DNA of 64,000 nt, taken from positions 1 to 64,000 of the forward strand of contig CAJTMJ010000014.1 of NCBI GenBank assembly GCA_910577335.1, given 5' to 3'. The stretch comes from an uncultured Duncaniella sp. (GTDB taxonomy: Bacteria; Bacteroidota; Bacteroidia; Bacteroidales; Muribaculaceae). Both the position numbers and the translations under genes were made by a program. Positions 34,174 to 42,511 of the stretch are shown here, piece by piece. The first letter of the stretch is position 1, and the number at the start of each line of letters is the position of its first letter. The notes under the pieces are model-generated. The model was not told the origin of the DNA. It saw only the letters and a list, made by a program, of their open reading frames with translations, and did not search any database.

Positions 34174-34908
34174 TTAGTAGGTCACTTCCCAGAGATATAG
34201 GGCATGACCGGGCATTGAGGTGCCCGCTGCGCAACGGTCACGGCGGTCGATGACAGCCTGAAACTCTTCAACCGACATTTTGCCACGACCAACCTCCACA
34301 AGTGTGCCGACAACGGCACGGACCATATTTCGGAGGAAACGATCGGCTGTAATCACAAACACCCACCCATCGGTGCCGGGAATCTGATGCCAACAGGCAT
34401 GAGTGACCTTGCAGATATTGGTCTTGGCATCGGTGTGCAGTTTTGCAAACGATGTAAAATCGTGAGTGGTCAAAAGCAGCTGCGCAGCTTCATTCATCTT
34501 GTCATAGTCGAGTCCGGCAGGAGCTTTCCAGCAAAGCTGATGGAAAAACGGTGACTTTTCCGACATGGCATAGTAATGATATGTGCGGGACGTGGCATCG
34601 AAACGGGCATGTTTATCAGGCTCGACCTCATAAATCTCATACACGGCGATATCTTTACCAACCAAAGAATTAATAGCCCTAACCAGTTTCTGAGGGTCTT
34701 CAAGAGGTGAATCGACATCAAAATGAGCTATCATCATGCGGGCGTTGACACTGGTATCGGTACGACCGGCTCCAACAATCTTCATCTCCCGGCGCAACAC
34801 TGTGGAGAGAGCTTTTTCCAAAGTCTCCTGCACGGTCACTTCTCCCGGCTGACTTTGCCAGCCATGGAAAGGAGCACCTCTATAAGCAAGCCGCATGAAA
34901 TATCTCAT
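34174..34908 (-). CDS. truA: tRNA pseudouridine(38-40) synthase
   Basis: Converts uridines 38-40 of the tRNA anticodon arm to pseudouridine. 244 aa, standard. The catalytic Asp51 lies in GAGRTDTSVNARMMIAHFD. Other landmarks are MRLAYRGAPFHGWQSQPGEVTVQETLE at the N-terminus and FVITADRFLRNMVRAVVGTLVEVGRGK near the C-terminus. Lies downstream of speA on the same strand but separated from it by a strong terminator. Confidence 0.95.
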   Translation of the reverse strand: MRYFMRLAYRGAPFHGWQSQPGEVTVQETLEKALSTVLRREMKIVGAGRTDTSVNARMMIAHFDVDSPLEDPQKLVRAINSLVGKDIAVYEIYEVEPDKHARFDATSRTYHYYAMSEKSPFFHQLCWKAPAGLDYDKMNEAAQLLLTTHDFTSFAKLHTDAKTNICKVTHACWHQIPGTDGWVFVITADRFLRNMVRAVVGTLVEVGRGKMSVEEFQAVIDRRDRCAAGTSMPGHALYLWEVTY

Positions 34909-34924
34909 CTATATTATAAATCTG

Positions 34925-34964
34925 AAAGAGGTGTTTGGTTTACGGGAACCAAACACCTCTTTTA
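34925..34964 (-). terminator. Terminator of speA
   Basis: AAAGAGGTGTTTGGTT (34925-34940) pairs perfectly with AACCAAACACCTCTTT (34947-34962). On the minus strand it lies directly after the speA stop and ends in a T-rich run (CTCTTTC). Confidence 0.88.
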
Positions 34965-34972
34965 TGAACATA

Positions 34973-36874
34973 TCAATCTTTTTCAATATAAGTGTAGCCG
35001 TATAGACCCGAACGATATTTGCTCAGGAACTCACGACCTTCCTCGGGTGTGATGCTGCCGGCTTTCATTGAAGCTGTAACCCATGCCTCAACGTTGCGCA
35101 CAAGTTTCTTGGGATTGAACTGAACGTAATCGAGCACATCAGCCACAGTCTCACCGTCAATTATGCGGTCAATTTCATAACTATCCTTATAGACGGAAAT
35201 ATGGACGGCATTAGTGTCACCGAATAGGTTATGCATATCGCCAAGTATCTCCTGATAAGCGCCCACGAGGAACACGCCAAGGTAATAAGGCTCGCCGGGC
35301 TTCACAGGATGCACGGGAAGTGATGCGGCAGTGCCTCCATGAAGGGAGATGAAGTTGGCAATCTTACCGTCGCTATCGCAGGTTATGTCCTGAAGCGTAC
35401 ATGTCTTTGTCGGTTTCTCGTCAAGACGGGAGAGAGGAATTATCGGGAATACCTGATCTATAGCCCAAGAGTCGGGGAGCGACTGGAAAAGGGAGAAATT
35501 ACAGAAGTATTTATCGGGCACCATTTTTGCCACCTTGCGCAACTCTTCGGGAGCATGCTTCATGCCGTTGGCAATGTCGCCGACCTCACGTGCCACTGAC
35601 CAGAAAAGTTCCTCAATCTGCGCACGTGTCCTCAAATCGAGCATTCCGAGGCTAAAGAGGTCGAGCGCTTCCTCACGGATTTGCAAGGCGTCATGCCAGC
35701 TCTCCAAAAGGCTTTGCTGATTAAGCTTGTCCCAGATGTCATAAAGTTCTTTGGCAAGTTCATGGTCAGACTCAGAGATCTCCTTCGAATCCTTCCATAT
35801 AGGCATCTGTGTGGTCTCAAGTACTTCAAACACGAGCACTGAGTGATGGGCTGTGAGCGACCTTCCGCTCTCATTTATAATATTGGGCTGTTTGAGGTTG
35901 TTTTTCTCACACGCATCCACTATTGCCGACACGGCGTCGTTGGCATACTCCTGAATCGAATAGTTCATAGAGCTTCCGGAAGCAGAATTACGTGTGCCGT
36001 CATAATCGACACCCAAACCGCCACCTATATCCATGAATTCGAGGTCGAAGCCCATGTTGCACAGCTGGACATAGAACTGAGTAGCCTCACGTATGGCTGT
36101 CTTGATATGGCGAATCTTGGTGATCTGGCTACCGATATGGAAGTGAATCAGCTTCAGGCAGTGCTTCATCTTGTTTCTTTCGAGGAAGTCAAGAGCCTCA
36201 AGGAGTTCCGAAGAGTTAAGTCCGAATTTCGACTGATCACCACCGCTGGTTTCCCATTTACCCGAACCGGAAGAAGCCAATTTAATACGTATACCGACAT
36301 TGGGGTCTATCCCTATGCGCTTGGCCACCTCAAGGGTTATCTTCAGTTCATTAAGCTTTTCTACAACTATATAGATATGGCGTCCCATCTTTTGAGCAAG
36401 CAATGCAAGCTCAATGTAGGTCTGATCCTTGTAGCCGTTACATATTATAAGGGCATTTTCCTTTATGTTTGTAGCCAATACGGCATGTAGCTCAGGCTTG
36501 GAACCAGCTTCAAGACCGATGTTGAATTTTTCGCCGTGTGTCACGATCTCCTCCACCACCGGTCGCATCTGGTTCACCTTGATGGGATAAATAATGTAAT
36601 TCTTCGCTTTGTAATTGTACTGCTCGGCAGCCACAGCGAAACATTTTGAAATCTTCTCCACACGGTTGTCGAGAATGTCAGGGAAACGCAACAGCACGGG
36701 CGAAGTTATATCCCTCACCTGCAGCTCATCCATCACTTCACGCAGGTCAACCGAGGCATACCCCTCGCGCGGAGTCACCACAACATTTCCTTTCTCGTTG
36801 ATGGAGAAATACTTGCGTCCCCATCCATGAATATTATACAGCTCGGCGCTGTCTTCTATTCGCCATTTTCTCAT
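34973..36874 (-). CDS. speA: Biosynthetic arginine decarboxylase
   Basis: PLP-dependent decarboxylation of arginine to agmatine, the first step of polyamine synthesis via carbamoylputrescine. 633 aa, typical of SpeA. The PLP lysine is Lys99 in IIYPIKVNQ. Further landmarks: NIGLEAGSKPELHA, HFHIGSQITKIRHIK, EFMDIGGGLGVDYDGT (glycine loop for the phosphate) and INESGRSLTAHHSVLV. The active-site Cys region is in ITCDSDGKI. No signal peptide. A monocistronic unit with its own terminator; a candidate -7 box TACTTTTG (complement of 36988-36995) lies upstream. Confidence 0.96.
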   Translation of the reverse strand: MRKWRIEDSAELYNIHGWGRKYFSINEKGNVVVTPREGYASVDLREVMDELQVRDITSPVLLRFPDILDNRVEKISKCFAVAAEQYNYKAKNYIIYPIKVNQMRPVVEEIVTHGEKFNIGLEAGSKPELHAVLATNIKENALIICNGYKDQTYIELALLAQKMGRHIYIVVEKLNELKITLEVAKRIGIDPNVGIRIKLASSGSGKWETSGGDQSKFGLNSSELLEALDFLERNKMKHCLKLIHFHIGSQITKIRHIKTAIREATQFYVQLCNMGFDLEFMDIGGGLGVDYDGTRNSASGSSMNYSIQEYANDAVSAIVDACEKNNLKQPNIINESGRSLTAHHSVLVFEVLETTQMPIWKDSKEISESDHELAKELYDIWDKLNQQSLLESWHDALQIREEALDLFSLGMLDLRTRAQIEELFWSVAREVGDIANGMKHAPEELRKVAKMVPDKYFCNFSLFQSLPDSWAIDQVFPIIPLSRLDEKPTKTCTLQDITCDSDGKIANFISLHGGTAASLPVHPVKPGEPYYLGVFLVGAYQEILGDMHNLFGDTNAVHISVYKDSYEIDRIIDGETVADVLDYVQFNPKKLVRNVEAWVTASMKAGSITPEEGREFLSKYRSGLYGYTYIEKD

Positions 36875-37055
36875 CAGCTGATTCTTTTATATAAATCTTA
36901 CAGATTAATTTAGAAGAGTTACTCACTCTGAATATCGTATACAGATTTTGGACTATCGTATACTATGTATTAAACAACTAAGTCCAACAAAAGTACAACT
37001 AATCCGTCAAAACTCCCAATTTTCCTTAAATTATTTGCCTTTATCATCGGATTAT

Positions 37056-37087
37056 TTTGGTATAATCAATGGAAGGTTGTAACTTTG
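37056..37087 (+). promoter_or_regulatory. Promoter of the OmpA/TPR lipoprotein gene
   Basis: TTTG (37056-37059), 20 bp, TAACTTTG (37080-37087): exact consensus, 51 bp before the ATG at 37139. The remaining 36875-37055 is the AT-rich divergent region towards speA. Confidence 0.8.
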
Positions 37088-37138
37088 CCAATAAATATAC
37101 CTTTCATTCACGTTTTTATACATCTCATTATTTATCCT

Positions 37139-38824
37139 ATGGACAAGAAACTCGGATTATCCATCCTGCTCGGCTCAACGCTGATGCTTACCGGATGTGG
37201 GAAAAAGATGAATCAGTTCGCTGCTGATTACTTCACCACCAACCCTAACCCACTTGAAGTTGTGGGACAGAACGTACCTGCCACAGTCACCGGTCGTATC
37301 CCTGCCAAGTTCTTCCAGAAGAACGCCACAGTGACTGTCACCCCTTACTTAACTTACAACAACACTGAAAAAGCAGCCGCTCCCATGACCTTCCAAGGCG
37401 AAAAGGTGCGTGGCAACAATCAGGTCATCTCATACGAGAACGGCGGTACTGTAACCATCCCCGTGAACTATGTTTACGAACCTGAAATGCAGCGTTCAGA
37501 ACTCTATCTCGGCTTCACTGTTGACCAGAAAGGCAAACAGTATGTGCTTCCCCGTGTGAAAGTAGCTGACGGCATCATCGCAACTGCAGCTCTCGCTGAC
37601 GCAGCAACCGTGGAACCCGCAACCGCTAACGACAAGTTCCAGCGCATCATCAACGAAAAATACTCAGCTGACATCCACTTCCTCATCAATCAGGCAAACC
37701 TCCGCAAGAGCGAGCTTGAAAGCGACGAAGTGCTTCGCCTCAACCGCGACATCAAGGCTGCTTCAGGTGACGAATCTCGTCAGATCGAAGAGATCAACAT
37801 CAAGTCATACGCTTCACCTGACGGTTCACTTGACTTCAACACCCGTCTTGCCGAGAATCGTGAAACCAACACCACAAAGTATCTCGAAAAGCAGCTCAAG
37901 AAGGACAATGTGACTGAATTCGGCGAACTTACCGCTAACTTCACTCCTGAAGACTGGGAAGGCTTCCAGAAGCTCGTTGCCGCAAGCAACATTCAGGACA
38001 AGAATCTTATCCTCAGCGTTCTTTCAATGTACAAAGATCCCGAAGAACGTGAACGTGAAATCCGCAACCTTTCAAGCGTATTCGATCAGCTCGCTGACGA
38101 AATCCTTCCTCAGCTCCGCTACTCTCGCATCACTGCCAGCATCAACGTAATCGGCAAGAGCGACGAAGAAATCGTAGCTGCTTACAACACTGACCCCTCA
38201 ACTCTCACAGTTGACGAACTTCTCTATGCTGCAACTCTTACTGACGACCTCAACCGTAAGAAAGCTATCTATACCAGCGCAACTCGCCTCTTCCCCAACG
38301 ATTACCGCGGCTTCAACAACCTCGGTAAGGTTGAATATCAGCAGGGCGACTTCGACGCAGCTATGGCAAGCTTCAAGAAAGCAGCTCGTCTCCAGCCTTC
38401 AGCTCCCGAATCACAGATGAACCAAGGTCTCGTTGCTCTCGTGAACAACGACTTCCGCGCTGCCAACACCGCATTCGGCAAGGCTGGCGGTCTTGAAGGT
38501 CTCGGCTCAGCTCTCGGTGTTTATTACCTCGAACAGGGCGATGTAAAGGCTGCTGCCAAGGCATTCGGCAACGACAAGAGCAACAACGCTGCTCTTGCTC
38601 AGATCCTCAACAAGGATTACAGCAAGGCTAAATCAACTCTTGCAGCAATCAACGCTCCCGACGCTACCACTTACTACCTCATGGCAGTACTTGGCGCTCG
38701 CACAGGCAACGACCAGATGGTTACTTCTAACCTCCGTCAGGCTATCAAGCTCGATCCCAAGATGTCACGCCGTGCAGCTTCTGACCTCGAATTCTCTCGT
38801 GTAAATCTCTCAGGCGTTCTCTAA
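37139..38824 (+). CDS. Abundant TPR lipoprotein with OmpA-like region
   Basis: 561-aa lipoprotein when begun at MDKKLGLSILLGSTLMLTGC (37139, Cys20). An in-frame upstream ATG at 37085 would place 18 residues before the signal and overlaps the promoter. The N-terminal half contains beta-rich segments (VPATVTGRIPAKFFQKNATVTVTPYLTYNN). An OmpA-like peptidoglycan-binding region follows (IHFLINQANLRKSEL..IKSYASPDGSLDFNTRLAENRETNTTKYL, ~190-260). C-terminal tetratricopeptide repeats (~380-555, NNLGKVEYQQGDFDAAMASFKKAARLQP) complete it. Very biased codons suggest high expression. Probably links envelope and peptidoglycan; exact role unknown. Confidence 0.88.
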   Translation: MDKKLGLSILLGSTLMLTGCGKKMNQFAADYFTTNPNPLEVVGQNVPATVTGRIPAKFFQKNATVTVTPYLTYNNTEKAAAPMTFQGEKVRGNNQVISYENGGTVTIPVNYVYEPEMQRSELYLGFTVDQKGKQYVLPRVKVADGIIATAALADAATVEPATANDKFQRIINEKYSADIHFLINQANLRKSELESDEVLRLNRDIKAASGDESRQIEEINIKSYASPDGSLDFNTRLAENRETNTTKYLEKQLKKDNVTEFGELTANFTPEDWEGFQKLVAASNIQDKNLILSVLSMYKDPEEREREIRNLSSVFDQLADEILPQLRYSRITASINVIGKSDEEIVAAYNTDPSTLTVDELLYAATLTDDLNRKKAIYTSATRLFPNDYRGFNNLGKVEYQQGDFDAAMASFKKAARLQPSAPESQMNQGLVALVNNDFRAANTAFGKAGGLEGLGSALGVYYLEQGDVKAAAKAFGNDKSNNAALAQILNKDYSKAKSTLAAINAPDATTYYLMAVLGARTGNDQMVTSNLRQAIKLDPKMSRRAASDLEFSRVNLSGVL

Positions 38825-38861
38825 TCAGAACTTTTTAGAGCATTTATCTGACTCATAACCA

Positions 38862-38905
38862 CTGTCCCCGGAATCATTAAACCAGATTCCGGGGACAGCT
38901 GTTTT
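38862..38905 (+). terminator. Terminator after the OmpA/TPR lipoprotein gene
   Basis: CTGTCCCCGGAATC (38862-38875) pairs with GATTCCGGGGACAG (38885-38898), followed by CTGTTTT. Confidence 0.88.
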
Positions 38906-38944
38906 ATATATAATCACGTTACAACTCACATCATATATACGGCC

Positions 38945-39628
38945 ATGATAGATGCCAAAATAAAAAAGAGGGTGTTGGAGGCAATCAACTGGATTATAAT
39001 CGTCCTGTCGATACTGCTTATCACTTTTATATCCATCGACACGTTCAACAATATCGATTTCCTCGAAAATCCACGCTACATGGGTTTTCAGCTATGGGTG
39101 TGCATAATATTCCTCTTGGCATTCATCATAGAGCTGGCGATGAGCGATGACAAGTGGAAATACATACGTGGCAACTGGGCATTTTTCCTTCTCTCCATCC
39201 CCTACCTCAACCTGTTTAACCAGTTAGGGATTGAGTTGGACCCTACCCAAATGTTCTATGTTCGATTCATCCCCTTGGCGAGAGGGGTCATGGCGATGGT
39301 GATAGTAGTAAGTGCCATATCAAGTTATAAAATCACATCATTCCTCTGCTCCTATTTGGTAATATTATGTGCGTTTATCTATCTCGGAAGCCTGATATTC
39401 CTCTACAAGGAGCATGAGGTCAATCCCATGGTCAATGATTTCGGCTCGGCATTATGGTGGGCATGTATGAACGCCACCACACTCGGATGCCCCATAGATC
39501 CGGTCACAGTGACCGGAAAGATAATCGGCTGTGTCGTCTCCGTAAGCGGCATCATCATGTTCCCGCTCTTCACCGTCTATTTCACCTCCCTCATACGCCG
39601 CTACCGCCAGAAAAACCAGATACCCTGA
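38945..39628 (+). CDS. Potassium-channel-like membrane protein with atypical filter
   Basis: 227 aa with about six hydrophobic helices: WIIIVLSILLITFISI, LWVCIIFLLAFIIELAM, WAFFLLSIPYLNLF, RFIPLARGVMAMVIVV, FLCSYLVILCAFIYLGSLIFLY, and VSGIIMFPLFTVYFTSLI after a pore loop. The loop FGSALWWACMNATTLGCPIDPVTVTGKI has the position and framing of a K+ channel filter, but the expected TVGYG reads TLGCP. Helix 4 has only Arg at two places, so voltage sensing is doubtful. Best described as an ion-channel-family protein; ion selectivity unknown. Confidence 0.75.
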   Translation: MIDAKIKKRVLEAINWIIIVLSILLITFISIDTFNNIDFLENPRYMGFQLWVCIIFLLAFIIELAMSDDKWKYIRGNWAFFLLSIPYLNLFNQLGIELDPTQMFYVRFIPLARGVMAMVIVVSAISSYKITSFLCSYLVILCAFIYLGSLIFLYKEHEVNPMVNDFGSALWWACMNATTLGCPIDPVTVTGKIIGCVVSVSGIIMFPLFTVYFTSLIRRYRQKNQIP

Positions 39629-39745
39629 CCATTTCCAACACCTAAAAGCTTAATACTACCCATACATACTTATTTTATCATGCCGTGCTGGGTGTCTTTG
39701 AACAATCCGTGCGGTATTTTTGTCTAAAATTTTATTTGCGGCAAG

Positions 39746-39776
39746 TTGGGGGCATGAATTAAAAATCGTAACTTTG
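39746..39776 (+). promoter_or_regulatory. Promoter of the serine acetyltransferase gene
   Basis: TTG (39746-39748), 20 bp, TAACTTTG (39769-39776), 57 bp before the ATG at 39834. The -7 box is perfect; the -33 box is partial. Confidence 0.55.
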
Positions 39777-39833
39777 CATCGTGAATAAATTTGAGGGTAT
39801 AACTCACACTCTCATTCACAAAAACATGAAATT

Positions 39834-40757
39834 ATGGAACAGACACCGACCATCCAACAACGCGTCGATGAGGTGATAGGTCGCCTCGGCAGTCTTGACG
39901 ACATGCGCCATATATGTCCGTCCCGCAAAGGGGAGGGAGAACCGTTATTGTCAAACGAGTCTGTAAGACGTATTGTGGAGCTATCACGGCAGCTGATGTT
40001 TCCGGGATTCTACGACGAGTCAGCGGAAAGTTATTCGGTGTTACGTTCTATCATGACCATTGACTGCAGGGAGCTACTGACGTTGTTGCATCAACAAATC
40101 ACTGCAGGACTTTGCTTTGACAGCGAATATTGCGAATCGGATGTTGCCACGCTGAGTCGTGACGCAAAAGAGACCGCCGTAAAATTTATTGAAGCCTTAC
40201 CTTCCATACGCCATCTTCTCGACGCAGATATCGATGCCACCTATCTCGGTGACCCGGCAGCTGTGTCAACCCACGAAGTGATAGCTTGCTATCCCGGAGT
40301 GCGCGCCACTATGAGCTACCGCATAGCTCACGAGCTTCAGCGGCTAAACGTACCCATAGTTCCACGCATGATCACGGAGCAAGCCCATTCGGAAACGGGA
40401 ATAGATATCCATCCGGGAGCCACCATCGGTGAGGGGTTCGTGATAGACCACGGAACCGGTGTGGTGATCGGTGCGACTGCTATTCTTGGTAAAAATGTGA
40501 AGCTATACCAAGGTGTCACTCTCGGAGCTAAAAGTTTCGTGACGGACGACCTGAACAATCCTGTAAAGGGAATACCGCGTCACCCTATAATCGGTGACAA
40601 TGTAGTGATATATTCCAATTCCACTATCCTTGGCAGAATCTCCATTGGCGACAATGCCGTAATAGGTGGTAACCTCTGGGTGACACGTGATGTCGCTCCC
40701 GGAGAAAAATTAATCCAAGCCAAAGCCGATAATTTCAGATCGGTAGTGGACAATTGA
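39834..40757 (+). CDS. cysE: Serine O-acetyltransferase
   Basis: Makes O-acetylserine for cysteine synthesis. 307 aa. An N-terminal helical domain (~1-165, LSRQLMFPGFYDESAESY) is longer than in E. coli CysE and resembles the EpsC/SrpH form. The left-handed beta-helix (~185-290) has hexapeptides and the catalytic His/Asp region ETGIDIHPGATIGEGFVIDHGTGVVIGATAILGKNVKLYQGVTLGAKSF, then HPIIGDNVVIYSNSTILGRISIGDNAVIGGNLWVTRDV. Single gene. Confidence 0.93.
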   Translation: MEQTPTIQQRVDEVIGRLGSLDDMRHICPSRKGEGEPLLSNESVRRIVELSRQLMFPGFYDESAESYSVLRSIMTIDCRELLTLLHQQITAGLCFDSEYCESDVATLSRDAKETAVKFIEALPSIRHLLDADIDATYLGDPAAVSTHEVIACYPGVRATMSYRIAHELQRLNVPIVPRMITEQAHSETGIDIHPGATIGEGFVIDHGTGVVIGATAILGKNVKLYQGVTLGAKSFVTDDLNNPVKGIPRHPIIGDNVVIYSNSTILGRISIGDNAVIGGNLWVTRDVAPGEKLIQAKADNFRSVVDN

Positions 40758-40901
40758 AAATTGGCAATTGACAATGGACAGTTATTCAATTGAATTTGGG
40801 ATTAGGAAAAGTAAAAATAAAAAAATTGTCAATTGTAAATTGTCAAATATCAATTGTAAATTGAATTGTCAATTCTCAATTGTCAATTGTCAATTGAAAC
40901 A
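40752..40901. repeat. AT-rich CAATTG-type short repeat tract
   Basis: Overlapping TTGTCAATTG/CAATTGACAATTG words in both orientations fill the gap between cysE and the methyltransferase gene. Same word family as 23403-23628. Spacing is irregular and no spacers are conserved, so this is not a CRISPR. Confidence 0.8.
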
Positions 40902-40903
40902 AT

Positions 40904-42487
40904 ATGGAACATCAATTTGAAATGGTTGCCAAGACTCTGAAAGGTCTTGAGGAAGTACTCGCCGAAGAGTTGCGCCAACTTGGCGCAGTCAATGTGGAGC
41001 CGGGATGCCGCATGGTCTCCTTCGAAGGGGATCTTGCCATGATGTACCGGGCAAACCTGTGTTGCCGCACCGCTTTGTGCATCCTGCGCCCTATCTACAA
41101 ATTTATAGCCAAAGACCCCGACAGCCTTTATGAGATGGTTAAGGAGTATGACTGGTCAAGCATTATGACTCTTGACAAAACATTCTCTATCGACACCACC
41201 TCCCACTCGTCGGAGTTCACCCACTCACGCTTTGTGACTTACCGTGTGAAGGACGCTATCGTTGACTATTTCAAAGACCGTTTCGGTCCCGACAAACGCC
41301 CCGGCGTACGTCTTAATGACGCTGATGTCATGATAAACGTGCATATCGACGGCGACCGCATCACCATATCGCTCAATTCATCGGGCGAATCGCTGCATCG
41401 CCGCGGATGGCGTGTGGCTCAGACCGAAGCGCCTATCAATGAGGTTCTGGCTGCCGGCATAATACTAAAAAGCGGCTGGAAGGGAGAATCGCCATTGGTT
41501 GACCCGATGTGCGGTTCAGGCACATTCCTCATCGAGGCTGCCATGATAGCAGCAAACATCAAGCCCGGCAGCTTCCGCAAAAATTTCGCATTCGAAAACT
41601 GGCATGACTATGACAGCGAGCTGTTTGAGAAAGTCCTCAACGAGGATTCCGAACGCCGCGAAGTGCCTTTCAAAATATATGGAGCTGACATCTCGCCCAA
41701 AGCTGTCGCCATAGCCGAGCGCAATATCCTCTCGGCAGGTGTTGACGAATATATCAACCTCCGCATCAAGCCTCTCCAGCAATGGGACGCTGCCCCCGCC
41801 GACGGTGTGCCCGGAGTGTTGATCACCAATCCACCTTACGGCGAACGCATAAATGTGGAAGATATGGAGTCGCTCTACAAGCTTATCGGCAACAAGCTTA
41901 AGCGAGTGTTCCTCGGCTATCACGGCTGGGTAATATCATCGAACGTGGATTATCTCGCCCACATCGGACTCACACCCTCGCTTAAAGAGCAATTGCAGAA
42001 CGGAGGTCTTGACTGTGAGCTTCGTGAATATATCATTTTCGAAGGTACCAAGAGTGAATTCCGCCGTGAAGGTGGTAAGCTCAAAGGTGACCGTCCCGTG
42101 AAAGAAGAGCGCAAGCCTCGTGGACGCAAAAGCGATGAAGAGTGGAAAAAAGATGCCCGCAAACGTGGAATGGGTGGCAAAGAAGCCACTAAAGACATGA
42201 AACGCACGGAGAAGAAGAAGCCTAACAAGCTTGAAGATCTCTACCGTCCGAAGAAGGGTGGCTATGCCCGTGACGAAGAGCGTCGCCGCAAATTCAAGGA
42301 GGAGACAGCCGCACAGAGCGAGGCAGAAGAGATGCTGTCGCGCCGCCGCAACGCACATGCGTTAAAATCGCTCGGAGAATCGCCCAAGATGCCGTCAATC
42401 CCGACACCTGAAGGACCGTTTATGCGCACACGCCGTCGCTGGAAACGTCCCGACACAAACAACTCATCAGAAAACAACCAAGATTAA
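40904..42487 (+). CDS. THUMP-domain RNA methyltransferase (RlmL N-terminal-type)
   Basis: 527 aa. The THUMP RNA-binding region is ~45-160 (KTFSIDTTSHSSEFTHSRFVTYRVKDAIVDYFKDRFG). The UPF0020 methyltransferase domain is ~165-385, with SAM-binding PLVDPMCGSGTFLIEAAMIAANIKPG and the catalytic NPPY in GVLITNPPYGERI. It corresponds to the half of E. coli RlmL that makes m2G2445 in 23S rRNA. A long lysine/arginine-rich tail (~390-527, EERKPRGRKSDEEWKKDARKRG, DEERRRKFKEE) is not needed for the fold and probably helps RNA binding. Heads an operon with purD (24-bp gap). Confidence 0.9.
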   Translation: MEHQFEMVAKTLKGLEEVLAEELRQLGAVNVEPGCRMVSFEGDLAMMYRANLCCRTALCILRPIYKFIAKDPDSLYEMVKEYDWSSIMTLDKTFSIDTTSHSSEFTHSRFVTYRVKDAIVDYFKDRFGPDKRPGVRLNDADVMINVHIDGDRITISLNSSGESLHRRGWRVAQTEAPINEVLAAGIILKSGWKGESPLVDPMCGSGTFLIEAAMIAANIKPGSFRKNFAFENWHDYDSELFEKVLNEDSERREVPFKIYGADISPKAVAIAERNILSAGVDEYINLRIKPLQQWDAAPADGVPGVLITNPPYGERINVEDMESLYKLIGNKLKRVFLGYHGWVISSNVDYLAHIGLTPSLKEQLQNGGLDCELREYIIFEGTKSEFRREGGKLKGDRPVKEERKPRGRKSDEEWKKDARKRGMGGKEATKDMKRTEKKKPNKLEDLYRPKKGGYARDEERRRKFKEETAAQSEAEEMLSRRRNAHALKSLGESPKMPSIPTPEGPFMRTRRRWKRPDTNNSSENNQD

Positions 42488-42511
42488 CCATAACTCAACA
42501 AATACCACGCC

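Noticed and set aside
35843..36490. 215-codon plus-strand frame inside speA
   Set aside because: Antisense to a fully conserved arginine decarboxylase; no signal or domain seen.
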